Below, in pieces: positions 7,635 to 14,555 of a stretch of DNA of 29,949 nt. The position numbers and the translations under genes are program-made. Every line of letters starts with the position of its first letter. Within the stretch, counting starts at the first letter, position 1. Below the pieces are notes generated by a model. That model saw only the letters and a list, made by a program, of their open reading frames with translations. It was not told where the DNA came from and did not search any database. This stretch comes from a virus. The stretch covers positions 1-29,949 of IMG/VR virus record IMGVR_UViG_3300025154_002802. The stretch is one strand, 5' to 3'.

Positions 7635-8540
7635 TCAAACAAACCTATTTAACCTTCTAAATGGACTTGCTGGTGATAAAGTTCCAGTTGTGTGACCGCT
7701 TACAACACCTTTTCTAATATTTGCCGAATCAGGCATAAGAACTAAAGTTGACATACCAGCCCCATTCCACATTTCATAATAATTATGCGGCTCTGGCGCG
7801 TAAGTTATATTCCCAGCTACCGGCATAGAAAATTCTGACCCTATAAGATTGCAGGCATTAAGAACTATCGGAAATGACAAACATTGAATCGCTTCACAAA
7901 AAAATCCTGCGCCTGCAATTAAAGTAGAATTCTCAATAATGCAGCAACTATCGTCCAGACGAATCGCATTTACATTGTAAGTTGTGCCGCCGATAAGAGT
8001 ACAATTATTGACGTACACGCTTGCTATATCATTATATTGAGGACTATATACACATGCCGCAAAATCGCCTTGGGCTATTAGTGTCCCATTATAGATATTT
8101 GCAAATGCAGTCAGGCCCGACAACTGCACACCAATCGCATATTCACCGGTAACTATAATGTCACCATACAAATTTAAAGTGGCATTGTCTTGATACATAC
8201 TTATTGCGCCGCTTTCAGTGCCGTTTGCTATTAAATCGCCGAAAATGGTGACATCGGAATTTGGCTGTATATCAAAGCTGCTGTACTGTGTATTGTTTTC
8301 AATATCTGCGTGTATGACAAGACCAGTGCCAATGAATCTGAAAAAATTCCAATCACATACTAATTTAGCACAAGTTAAATTTGTACTAATCAGAACGATT
8401 TTGCCATTTGAATAAAATGCATCTCCGCTGTAATCAGTTACCGCAGTATCAAGCCAATCGCCAGTACCATTCGCCAGAGAATTCCACTGGTGAAAGGTGT
8501 TGAAATTTTGGCTAACAAGTTGTGCGTACCAATTTGCCAC
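7635..8540 (-). CDS. Beta-helix virion protein (putative decoration or receptor-binding protein)
   Basis: This 301-aa protein uses a GTG start three bases after the preceding stop. Residues ~80-240 are built of irregular repeats of about 20-30 residues with the signature N-x-T/N-L-I-x-x-G (NGTLIAQG, NNCTLIGG, ENSTLIAG, NACNLIG). This is typical of right-handed parallel beta-helices of the pectate-lyase type. No acidic catalytic triad is evident, so binding is more likely than cleavage. The N-terminus (WYAQLVSQNF) and a mixed C-terminus flank the helix. It sits inside the neck and head-tail gene cluster rather than with the tail-tip genes, so it may decorate the capsid or neck. A side tail fibre is the alternative. 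Confidence 0.5.
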   Translation of the reverse strand: MANWYAQLVSQNFNTFHQWNSLANGTGDWLDTAVTDYSGDAFYSNGKIVLISTNLTCAKLVCDWNFFRFIGTGLVIHADIENNTQYSSFDIQPNSDVTIFGDLIANGTESGAISMYQDNATLNLYGDIIVTGEYAIGVQLSGLTAFANIYNGTLIAQGDFAACVYSPQYNDIASVYVNNCTLIGGTTYNVNAIRLDDSCCIIENSTLIAGAGFFCEAIQCLSFPIVLNACNLIGSEFSMPVAGNITYAPEPHNYYEMWNGAGMSTLVLMPDSANIRKGVVSGHTTGTLSPASPFRRLNRFV

Positions 8541-8542
8541 TG

Positions 8543-8842
8543 TTATATTGCTTTCCTGATAGAATTGATTGCTCCTATTACCGCTACAAGCCCATCAAAC
8601 AATGGCGCAACTTGCGGAGCTAAACTAACTAAATCAGCTGGCAGGTTCGTTATGTCCGGTATTCTTATGCTTGCGTGCTGTCCTGTTGCTTTTACCCAAG
8701 TGCCATCGGTATTGATTGCACCGGCCAGAATAATGTTTGCAGAAACTCGTAATTGACCATTTGCAATCCTTGACGATAAAACAATATTTGATGCATAAAC
8801 TGCATTTGGCGTTTCTATCTGTGTTTCAACTGGTAAAGGCAT
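8543..8842 (-). CDS. Hypothetical 99-aa protein coupled to the beta-helix gene
   Basis: This small protein starts at ATG 8842 behind AGGA. Its first 55 residues are beta-like (NIVLSSRIANGQLRVSANII), followed by a proline-rich segment and a C-terminal hydrophobic helix (VAPLFDGLVAVIGAINSI). It has no cysteine motif or signal peptide. It ends two bases before the GTG of the beta-helix gene, so the two are probably made together and may interact. I do not recognise a family. Confidence 0.5.
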   Translation of the reverse strand: MPLPVETQIETPNAVYASNIVLSSRIANGQLRVSANIILAGAINTDGTWVKATGQHASIRIPDITNLPADLVSLAPQVAPLFDGLVAVIGAINSIRKAI

Positions 8843-8861
8843 TTTATTTTCCTAAATAATG

Positions 8862-9281
8862 TTATTCAATTACTTTAAAATTTAATGTAACAACGCTTGT
8901 AAAAACACTTGGCGGCTGAATATGCTCAACTGAATATAATGGATCAACAGATTGCTTGAAACACACTGCGCCAATATCCTGATAAACTTTATTACGAAAA
9001 TTCTTGGCAATAGCTAAGACAAGTTCAGCTAGAACGGTAATTTCTGCGTCATCAGGCGTTTTCACAGCTTTTTGAATTGCGATATCTACCTGGTAGTCAT
9101 ATTCGCTGCTTGATCGGCTTGCAGTTGTGATATTTACGCTTTTAGGGACAACAGTTACCCGCAGAGTTGATAAGTCCTTCAGCTCATAGAATGGAAATAG
9201 CGTCCTTACGGCAGTAAACGGCAATACGAAACTACCGTCATTTAATGTATCAACAATTTTATCAGCTAATTGCAAAATCAT
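8862..9281 (-). CDS. Tail-terminator-like or neck protein
   Basis: The chosen ATG at 9281 gives 139 aa and follows the upstream stop by one base (TAA-T-ATG). A second ATG at 9293 overlaps the upstream gene but has a badly spaced ribosome-binding site. The order of elements resembles the siphophage tail-terminator or minor tail family: an N-terminal helix, LRVTVVPKSVNI, YDYQVDIAIQKAV, then a helix (ITVLAELVLAIAKNF) and a closing beta strand (SVVTLNFKVIE). Such proteins form a ring that caps the tail tube and joins it to the neck. Its position between the neck adaptor and the gp10-like protein supports that role. No enzyme motif is seen. Confidence 0.6.
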   Translation of the reverse strand: MILQLADKIVDTLNDGSFVLPFTAVRTLFPFYELKDLSTLRVTVVPKSVNITTASRSSSEYDYQVDIAIQKAVKTPDDAEITVLAELVLAIAKNFRNKVYQDIGAVCFKQSVDPLYSVEHIQPPSVFTSVVTLNFKVIE

Positions 9282-9282
9282 A

Positions 9283-9627
9283 TTACTCTTCATCCTTCTT
9301 TATAGCAGCCAAGCTGTCTGGGTTATCCATCTTAAATGCATTTGCATCTAATAAACACGGCCGCTCCCGGCATACCGCACAAAAAGTCTGAATTGCATTA
9401 ATGAGCCGCTCCTCCTGCGAGCTTTTTTCTTTAATAAGTTTTTGAAGAGAGGCAACCAGGCAGTAATTGCTGTACATTAAATATGCCACAAGTGCAAAAC
9501 AAAGTCCCAGTTCTCCGTATTTCATGAACTCATCAGCAATAGTTACCACTTCATTGGCCTGATTCGCCCCGGATGCAAGCATATAAAATGGAACTGCTGA
9601 TAAAACTATCTTAGTTGACAGAGACAT
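9283..9627 (-). CDS. Small membrane protein, holin-like
   Basis: This 114-aa protein has an N-terminal hydrophobic segment (IVLSAVPFYMLASGA, ~7-21) that could be a signal peptide or first membrane span. A transmembrane helix follows (LGLCFALVAYLMYSNYCLVA, ~41-60), then a charged cytoplasmic tail beginning LQKLIKEKSSQEERL. The order membrane helix then charged 'KEK..QEERLI' recalls BhlA/UviB-type holins. A C-terminal CAVCRERPC cluster could bind metal or form disulfides. It lies, oddly, between two neck genes and two bases after the adaptor stop. A role in lysis is an inference; no endolysin is seen nearby. Confidence 0.45.
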   Translation of the reverse strand: MSLSTKIVLSAVPFYMLASGANQANEVVTIADEFMKYGELGLCFALVAYLMYSNYCLVASLQKLIKEKSSQEERLINAIQTFCAVCRERPCLLDANAFKMDNPDSLAAIKKDEE

Positions 9628-9629
9628 AA

Positions 9630-9983
9630 CTAAATTTCCTTCGTATGGAGCCGAATAATTTTTCTATATGGATCACTGTAACGCCAGCATCCATCTTGTA
9701 AAAATAAAGCTTCGTATATTGCCGAATCCGTTTGAATCTGATCACCAGCTTTTGGAACCGTTAATAATCCGTCAATAATCAGGTCTTCTGCATCAAATAA
9801 AAAATCAGTAATCTGTCCGCCGATCTGAAAGCCCGAATCATCTTCTATCTGGTAATTTGTTTTTCCAAACGTAGCGCAGATAGTAACTGTATCTGCGCCC
9901 CGTTTGTAAATTACAGTTTCGGAGGCATGAGCTTTCAATTTATCCGCCAGAAACTGAATACCGGTTTTAAGAAGATTTGCCAT
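9630..9983 (-). CDS. Head-tail adaptor / neck protein
   Basis: This is a 117-aa protein from ATG 9983, chosen because AAGGAA precedes it, whereas the alternative start at 10007 has no ribosome-binding site. The pattern is one I associate with phage neck proteins: LADKLKAHASETVIYKRG, then a 'TDFLFDAEDL' segment, 'VPKAGDQI', and near the C-terminus WRYSDPYRKIIRLHTKEI. The closing tryptophan, the D-P-Y and the R-x-H-T-K motif are the strongest signs. It follows the capsid and decoration genes, as expected for the joint between the portal ring and the tail. Confidence 0.65.
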   Translation of the reverse strand: MANLLKTGIQFLADKLKAHASETVIYKRGADTVTICATFGKTNYQIEDDSGFQIGGQITDFLFDAEDLIIDGLLTVPKAGDQIQTDSAIYEALFLQDGCWRYSDPYRKIIRLHTKEI

Positions 9984-10030
9984 TGAAATAGATTCCTTGC
10001 ATCGCAACGCAAATTTTACATTTTAAATTG

Positions 10031-10768
10031 TTACGCTTCTTGTGCCCATGTTCCACGAATTGCCTTAATTCGGTAGCCATCGGTGCCATCAGCGGTAAAT
10101 GTGATAAAATCACCTTTCTTTGCCGTTAGCTTGGTATTTGAAAGCTTCTTGCCATCACCGCCTGCTGCGATACCCAAACCGCCGAGATTTTTATCAGCTG
10201 CCTGGAAATCAACTTCAACCAAAGCTCCACCATCGGCTGCCATGTTCATAATCGTAAATTCAAGTCCGACCGCAGTTGCAGGCAAAGTAATTACTGTATT
10301 ATCAGCGGTACAGTCGTAGCAAACGCCGGTTTCTGTCACCGCTGCATTTGCACTAGCCGCCTTAGTAATTCGAGCTGCATTCGTAAATGTAGGAATACGA
10401 GGGTCAAATTTATTTAAAGCGACATAAACGAACTGATCTGCTGCCGCTGCTACGACAACTGCATTTCCGAGCAGAATATCACCTGCTGCCTGTGCATCTC
10501 CGCCGATTTGTGTTGCAGCACCCGTCCCGGCAACACCGCCCTGCGGATTGCCATTTGCGTCAAACCAGACAGGCAGACCTTCAGCAAAGGCTTCGTTCTT
10601 TTTTGGAACTGCAAAGACTCCCTCAATAGCGAGTGCACCTTTTACATTCGCCGGGATATCAAGCTTTGTTATGCCGACAAGCCCTTTGAGGGCAACGATA
10701 GTACCGGCCGCTACATCAGCAGCCGGTGTGTAATCAATTGATTTTCCATTTTGATAAAAACTAATCAT
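10031..10768 (-). CDS. DUF2190 family capsid decoration protein
   Basis: This 245-aa protein begins at ATG 10768 after AGGAG. Residues 1-105 match the DUF2190 pattern: YxQNGKSIDYTPAADVAAGT, then VGITKLDIPANVKGALAIEG, and VFAVPK followed by 'GLPVWFDANG'. The family's usual length is about 110 aa, so this one has an extra C-terminal domain of ~135 residues. That domain (from ~115) is Ala/Gly-rich, beta-like and ends with a GTWAQEA tail. DUF2190 proteins are encoded next to capsid genes and are thought to decorate or stabilise the shell. The extended C-terminal part may be the exposed domain. Confidence 0.75.
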   Translation of the reverse strand: MISFYQNGKSIDYTPAADVAAGTIVALKGLVGITKLDIPANVKGALAIEGVFAVPKKNEAFAEGLPVWFDANGNPQGGVAGTGAATQIGGDAQAAGDILLGNAVVVAAAADQFVYVALNKFDPRIPTFTNAARITKAASANAAVTETGVCYDCTADNTVITLPATAVGLEFTIMNMAADGGALVEVDFQAADKNLGGLGIAAGGDGKKLSNTKLTAKKGDFITFTADGTDGYRIKAIRGTWAQEA

Positions 10769-10799
10769 TTTTTTTGCTCCTATTTTTAAAAAAGATATA

Positions 10800-12701
10800 T
10801 TATATTTCGCCCTTGAACTTTACAGCGCCGCGGAAATCTTGCTCACGAACACCGAAATCAATGAAGCCCCTGAACTGAATACCGAGTGTGTTAAAATCAG
10901 CATCAGTTTTCTCAACTATTGGCTGATCGATTCCATTGAGGAACGCAACTTCCAAAGCAGGAAGCCTGTTAGGATCTGCAAACAGATACCATGCCTTTGA
11001 GCTGTAGCCCGTAAATGATGAGTTACTCAAATAACTGCTCGATACCACATCATATTTGCCTATATGAGGATTGGATGATGGTTTACCTTTGTTTGCTGTG
11101 GTTGTTTCATTCAGCATTGGTGATTTCATCAGCAAATCAGCCGGAACGCGAAGAGCCGTCGGTACAAGAATTATTGATGGCTGAATGCCAAGCGGCTTGC
11201 CGTTTGGCTTAGTCTGTTCGCCAAATACAACTTCAGCATCTGTCAATGAATCACCGGACAATGCAGTATCTGCGCCATCCTTAAAGTTCTTATGTGCCGC
11301 CGAAAAGAAGCTCGATGGATTGGATAAAAGCAGTGCCCATACTGCATCTGCGATAGCCTCTGCTGCTCCCATACCAATTTGCCTTGGAACATCTGTAAAT
11401 GCAGCCAAGTCATCATTGATAATCATCTGGCGGGTTAGTGCAAACATGATACCATGGGTATCAGCCTTCTGGCCGTACTTCTGCTCATCAATTTTACCGT
11501 GTTTCAATTCCCCATCAGCGCCAACCTGCTCGAACTTAAAACTACCAGTCATCCGGTAGCGGCTGTGCTCTTTAAAGTCATTAACGCTTGCAATCTTGCA
11601 GATTTTACGCCAGGCATCCTCGATATAGCTATAACCTTCGAGTAACATTTTATTTGCTACATTGGAAAGTATCCCCGGAAGCGATGCAGTACTAAATGCC
11701 GCTGAAAGCCAGGCCGAAGCATCGCGCCTAAATCTTGGAAGCTGCATTGCACAAATCTGCTCACAGTATTCCTGGATACCAATGCCGCGGAGTTTATCCG
11801 CCTGCTCAAGTGTCTGATTGTCATAGAATTTTTCCAATCGCGAACCTGCAATACCTGAAGCCATCAATGCCACCGCTTCATAAACCTTTGGTGTTGCAGT
11901 GATTTTCTGCGAAGTGATAATATTTACATTGGGTCTCGACGCCCTCAAAACCTCAAGCTCGCATTTAGGCTGGTCCCAGCCTTCTGCAATTGCCTTTGCC
12001 TCGATATCATCGTACTTACCAGAGCAGATTTTTTTGATGGCGGTAATGCGAGTAGTTTCAGCTGCGGCCGCTGCGCGAATATCTGCAATTGTAGTTTCCG
12101 CGGTGATGGTTGTTTCTTCTTTTTTGTTTGTTTCCTGATTTTCCAAATTTTCCATAGTTTGCTCCTGAAAATTAGCGGCTATTGTTGCCGAAGTATTATT
12201 ATCTGCGCCGAGGGTTACAAAACTTATCTCACCCAACATTGATTTACGTGCGATATTCAGTGGTCCGGTAAATTCTTTACCGTTTACAGAAACATTTTGA
12301 CCTGCTTTTATATATTCAATCTGCTCTGCTCTTGCGCCAATCGATGCCTGCCAGTTAAAACCTTTATCAGCCAGTGCAATTACGCGTTGAACTCTGGGTG
12401 AGTCGCCGAGTACCACACCTGCGGCTACGAGATTGTTTTCCACAATATTCACATGGTCAGTCTGGCCGAGCAAATCATCAATATCCTGGTTATGGCTGAT
12501 AAATATCGGCCGCGATGAACTGCCTTTATTTAAACCTTGCAAATCAATAACCACTGGACACTTCCAGCCTTCGAGCATCATCGGCCCACCCGTATATGCA
12601 GTCATTGAGAACCGCCTATTCTTGGGTTTTTCGTTTTCGGCTAGTACCGCTGCTGCCTCGATACTGAAATTTGCTGTGATGTTTAATTTATTCTGACTCA
12701 T
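10800..12701 (-). CDS. Fused prohead protease and major capsid protein
   Basis: This 633-aa polyprotein starts at ATG 12701, overlapping the portal gene by 14 bases behind GGAG. Residues ~40-170 resemble the prohead serine protease (HK97/S78-like) fold. Candidate catalytic residues are H70 (ISHNQD), S120 (WQASIGA) and E158 (LGEISFVTLGAD). Their spacing is close to the His-Ser-Glu of HK97 protease. A charged linker at ~180-215 is rich in Glu, Lys, Thr and Asn. The remainder is a capsid domain with a conserved C-terminal region: PSIILVPTALRVPADLLM, YLFADPNRLPALEVAFLNG and DFGVREQDFRG. Mature capsid protein is expected after protease action. A separate internal start at 12155 may produce the capsid part directly. 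The fused arrangement is known in several phage families. Confidence 0.85.
   Translation of the reverse strand: MSQNKLNITANFSIEAAAVLAENEKPKNRRFSMTAYTGGPMMLEGWKCPVVIDLQGLNKGSSSRPIFISHNQDIDDLLGQTDHVNIVENNLVAAGVVLGDSPRVQRVIALADKGFNWQASIGARAEQIEYIKAGQNVSVNGKEFTGPLNIARKSMLGEISFVTLGADNNTSATIAANFQEQTMENLENQETNKKEETTITAETTIADIRAAAAAETTRITAIKKICSGKYDDIEAKAIAEGWDQPKCELEVLRASRPNVNIITSQKITATPKVYEAVALMASGIAGSRLEKFYDNQTLEQADKLRGIGIQEYCEQICAMQLPRFRRDASAWLSAAFSTASLPGILSNVANKMLLEGYSYIEDAWRKICKIASVNDFKEHSRYRMTGSFKFEQVGADGELKHGKIDEQKYGQKADTHGIMFALTRQMIINDDLAAFTDVPRQIGMGAAEAIADAVWALLLSNPSSFFSAAHKNFKDGADTALSGDSLTDAEVVFGEQTKPNGKPLGIQPSIILVPTALRVPADLLMKSPMLNETTTANKGKPSSNPHIGKYDVVSSSYLSNSSFTGYSSKAWYLFADPNRLPALEVAFLNGIDQPIVEKTDADFNTLGIQFRGFIDFGVREQDFRGAVKFKGEI
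12153..12166 (-). promoter_or_regulatory. Internal ribosome-binding site and ATG for the capsid domain
   Basis: On the minus strand AGGAG (12166-12162) precedes an in-frame ATG (12155) with a six-base gap. Initiation here would give 451 residues beginning MENLENQETNKK, i.e. the linker and capsid domain without the protease. The spacing and sequence are as good as those of many real starts in this window. Confidence 0.55.
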
Positions 12702-14106
12702 CGTCTTTCTCCGTAATTGAAGTAGATATTTTTTCTGGCGATATACCCAGTTCATTCATTAGCTTTTTTTCTCGCGCCCGCTGGTAAAGTTCGACTTCCC
12801 AGTCCTTGCCTTGCTTTGCATATTCATCCGCCAAGGTTGTTGTGTGATTGGAAAGCCTCATTTCCTGAGCTTTTGCCTCTTTGGCTGGATCGACATGCTC
12901 AGTGCCATCCCAAAACCACTGATGGGGGAAACGGCGGATTGTTCGCCAATTAAGCGGCAGGTAGTCAGAGATTAGAATCGCTTCATCGAGCCATGCCTGC
13001 AAAATGCGATCGAGTACAACCATCGCCATGTCAGCCTGATCCACCCGGATACTTTTGTAATATGTCTGATGATCAAGCCGGCCAGAGGCATAGTTGTAGC
13101 CCGATGAATTACACGCCGCTATATTAAATGGCATATTCAGACACCGAGCGATCTCATTTAGAATCTGGTTTTTAAATTCTCCGTATGTAGTCGTTGGCTG
13201 ATGCGCTTCTATCTGACCCAGCTTCCAACCATCAGGAAGCGTTGTTGCCATTCTTTTTTCAAGCTGAACTACATCCATCGGCTCTAAATTAGCAGCCTCG
13301 CCATTTGCCGGGCTATCCGTATATAAAACCGCTGCAAAATCTGCGGCTGTTTCCGCTGCGGCAATAACAGCAAGTGTATATCTTCTAAGCTGTGCAAATA
13401 ATGGCAGTGCTGGTGTGATTTCCGGAATCCCGCGGCTCTGGCCGGGTCTTTCAGCCCTGAACCAATGAACCATAGAGCCGGAATCGACAGTGTTATAATC
13501 CTGCTCAAAAGCAAGAGACATCGAACCCGGATGATTTTTGAGAACGAAATAATTGGCAGGATTGCCGAATTCATCAAATTCAATACCATCAACTTGTGAT
13601 TGCTGATTAAAATATTTCGACCAGGGTGTGGTTACCTGATCAGCTTCAACGAGTCGAAGGTCAAGTTTTACAGGCGAGTTTAAATTACGATTTATTGACA
13701 GGATTCCAAATGCCTCACCATCAGCGGCTCTCGCCATTCGCATAGTGCGAAGTTTTTGGGCAAGGCGGATTTGAGAAGCCCAGTTCATAAACTCTGTTTC
13801 GATGATCCTGTTGCCATGATCGTCATCAGTTAACATCTGAAGTCTTGGGCCTGTTCCAACTACATCATTTGCCAGAGTAGAAATTATTCCTTTGGCGTAG
13901 CTGTTATTTGCAACTTCATAGCGAGAGCGGTTGCGAAGTGTCTTGCGAACATCAATATTTGCAGCGCCATCAGCAGAAAGCGAATCAGCATTAGCCCAAT
14001 GCCGCTGATTATCAGCGGTGGTCTGGGCAGCATCGAACCTTGCCTGCAGGATTCGTCCTGCAGGATGATAAACCTTTTGCTTTTTATTTTTGCCGAAAAA
14101 CCACAT
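12688..14106 (-). CDS. Portal protein (lambda-type)
   Basis: This 472-aa protein forms the dodecameric ring at the capsid vertex through which DNA is packaged. It starts at ATG 14106, two bases after the preceding stop. The N-terminus has Y-H-P-A-G-R, then RKTLRNRSRYEVANNSYAKG followed by ISTLANDVVGTGPRLQ, a hallmark of lambda gpB-like portals. Later come VDGIEFDEFGNPANYFVL, then WFRAERPGQSRGIPEITPAL, and FNIAACNSSGYNYASGRLDH, all family-typical. Its length is slightly below lambda's 533 aa. It sits between the small gpW-like protein and the protease-capsid gene, the usual order. Confidence 0.93.
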   Translation of the reverse strand: MWFFGKNKKQKVYHPAGRILQARFDAAQTTADNQRHWANADSLSADGAANIDVRKTLRNRSRYEVANNSYAKGIISTLANDVVGTGPRLQMLTDDDHGNRIIETEFMNWASQIRLAQKLRTMRMARAADGEAFGILSINRNLNSPVKLDLRLVEADQVTTPWSKYFNQQSQVDGIEFDEFGNPANYFVLKNHPGSMSLAFEQDYNTVDSGSMVHWFRAERPGQSRGIPEITPALPLFAQLRRYTLAVIAAAETAADFAAVLYTDSPANGEAANLEPMDVVQLEKRMATTLPDGWKLGQIEAHQPTTTYGEFKNQILNEIARCLNMPFNIAACNSSGYNYASGRLDHQTYYKSIRVDQADMAMVVLDRILQAWLDEAILISDYLPLNWRTIRRFPHQWFWDGTEHVDPAKEAKAQEMRLSNHTTTLADEYAKQGKDWEVELYQRAREKKLMNELGISPEKISTSITEKDDESE

Positions 14107-14108
14107 TA

Positions 14109-14306
14109 CTAAACCGTTCCTGATGGAGATAACTTTGAAAACTTAATGCCCAGACCTTTACGCTGCGCCGCAGTTTTACTTGCCAGATATTTATCTGCCG
14201 CAATCTGCTCAGAGAGCGGATGCTGCTCGACGGAGACCCCGTCGCTGGAAACTTTTGCTGGTGAGTTTAAATTTTCTTGAATTATGTTTTCAATTTCATT
14301 CGACAT
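14109..14306 (-). CDS. Small gpW-like head-joining protein
   Basis: This 65-aa protein lies between the terminase block and the portal, where gpW or similar small connector proteins usually occur. The start ATG at 14306 lies 12 bases after AAGGA on the minus strand, a slightly long spacing. Features are an acidic N-terminal helix, a VSSDGVSVEQHPLSEQIAAD segment and KYLASKTAAQRKGLG near the end. It is the first gene after the 39-bp promoter-like element at 14318-14356, so the structural genes may be transcribed from here. The gpW assignment is inferred from size, order and the 'DGxSV' turn. Confidence 0.55.
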   Translation of the reverse strand: MSNEIENIIQENLNSPAKVSSDGVSVEQHPLSEQIAADKYLASKTAAQRKGLGIKFSKLSPSGTV

Positions 14307-14317
14307 AAAAAAAATTG

Positions 14318-14356
14318 TCCTTCTATATAGTTAGTCGAATGAGGATGGGTGAGTTT
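14318..14356 (-). promoter_or_regulatory. Phage promoter-like element, copy A
   Basis: This 39-bp element matches 26969-27007 at 35 positions. Read on the minus strand it contains TCACCC, a 17-bp spacer and TATATA, inside TAACTATATAGAAGGA, which is identical in both copies. It lies in the short gap before the gpW-like, portal and capsid genes. Both copies point leftward toward a gene cluster. The -10-like box and exact 17-bp spacing indicate a promoter; the -35-like TCACCC is not the usual TTGACA. Confidence 0.6.
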
Positions 14357-14360
14357 AACT

Positions 14361-14555
14361 CTACTTTGAAAAATTGTTACATATATGTAACGATTTTATA
14401 ATTACCTCTTTTGAAATAATTCGGTTTCCACAATTTCGGCATTGTTTGAGTCGAATTATTGATTTTTCCTTTGGTCGTGTATATATCGTTTGAAAATGCT
14501 TACAGCCACATTTTCTACATTCAAGTCCTTTATGTAATGAGATTGATTCTGACAC
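14361..14555 (-). CDS. Zinc-ribbon protein, 64 aa
   Basis: This small protein begins with GTG overlapping the terminase stop (TAGTG) and follows AAAGGA. It has two CxxC pairs, CRKCG (13-16) and CRNCG (39-42), separated by 22 residues. FQTIYTRPKEKSIIRLKQ lies between them, so one zinc ion is probably bound. The pattern resembles the zinc ribbons of NrdR-like or transcription-associated proteins. Coupling to the large terminase hints at a role in packaging or gene control, but function is not known. Its 3' end contains a 16-bp palindrome just upstream of promoter-like element A. Confidence 0.65.
   Translation of the reverse strand: MSESISLHKGLECRKCGCKHFQTIYTRPKEKSIIRLKQCRNCGNRIISKEVIIKSLHICNNFSK
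14376..14391. repeat. Perfect 16-bp palindrome GTTACATATATGTAAC
   Basis: It lies within the last codons of the zinc-ribbon gene and ends 19 bp upstream of promoter-like element A. Its length and perfect dyad symmetry suit a dimeric DNA-binding protein, or it could fold as an mRNA hairpin at the end of the terminase-zinc-ribbon transcript. Confidence 0.45.

Noticed and set aside
14258-14360. GGTGAGTTTAA occurring near 14260 and a similar GGGTGAGTTTAA near 14348 as a direct repeat
   Set aside because: The first copy lies in the gpW-like coding region, lacks the TATATA box and the rest of the 39-bp element, and is short enough to be chance.
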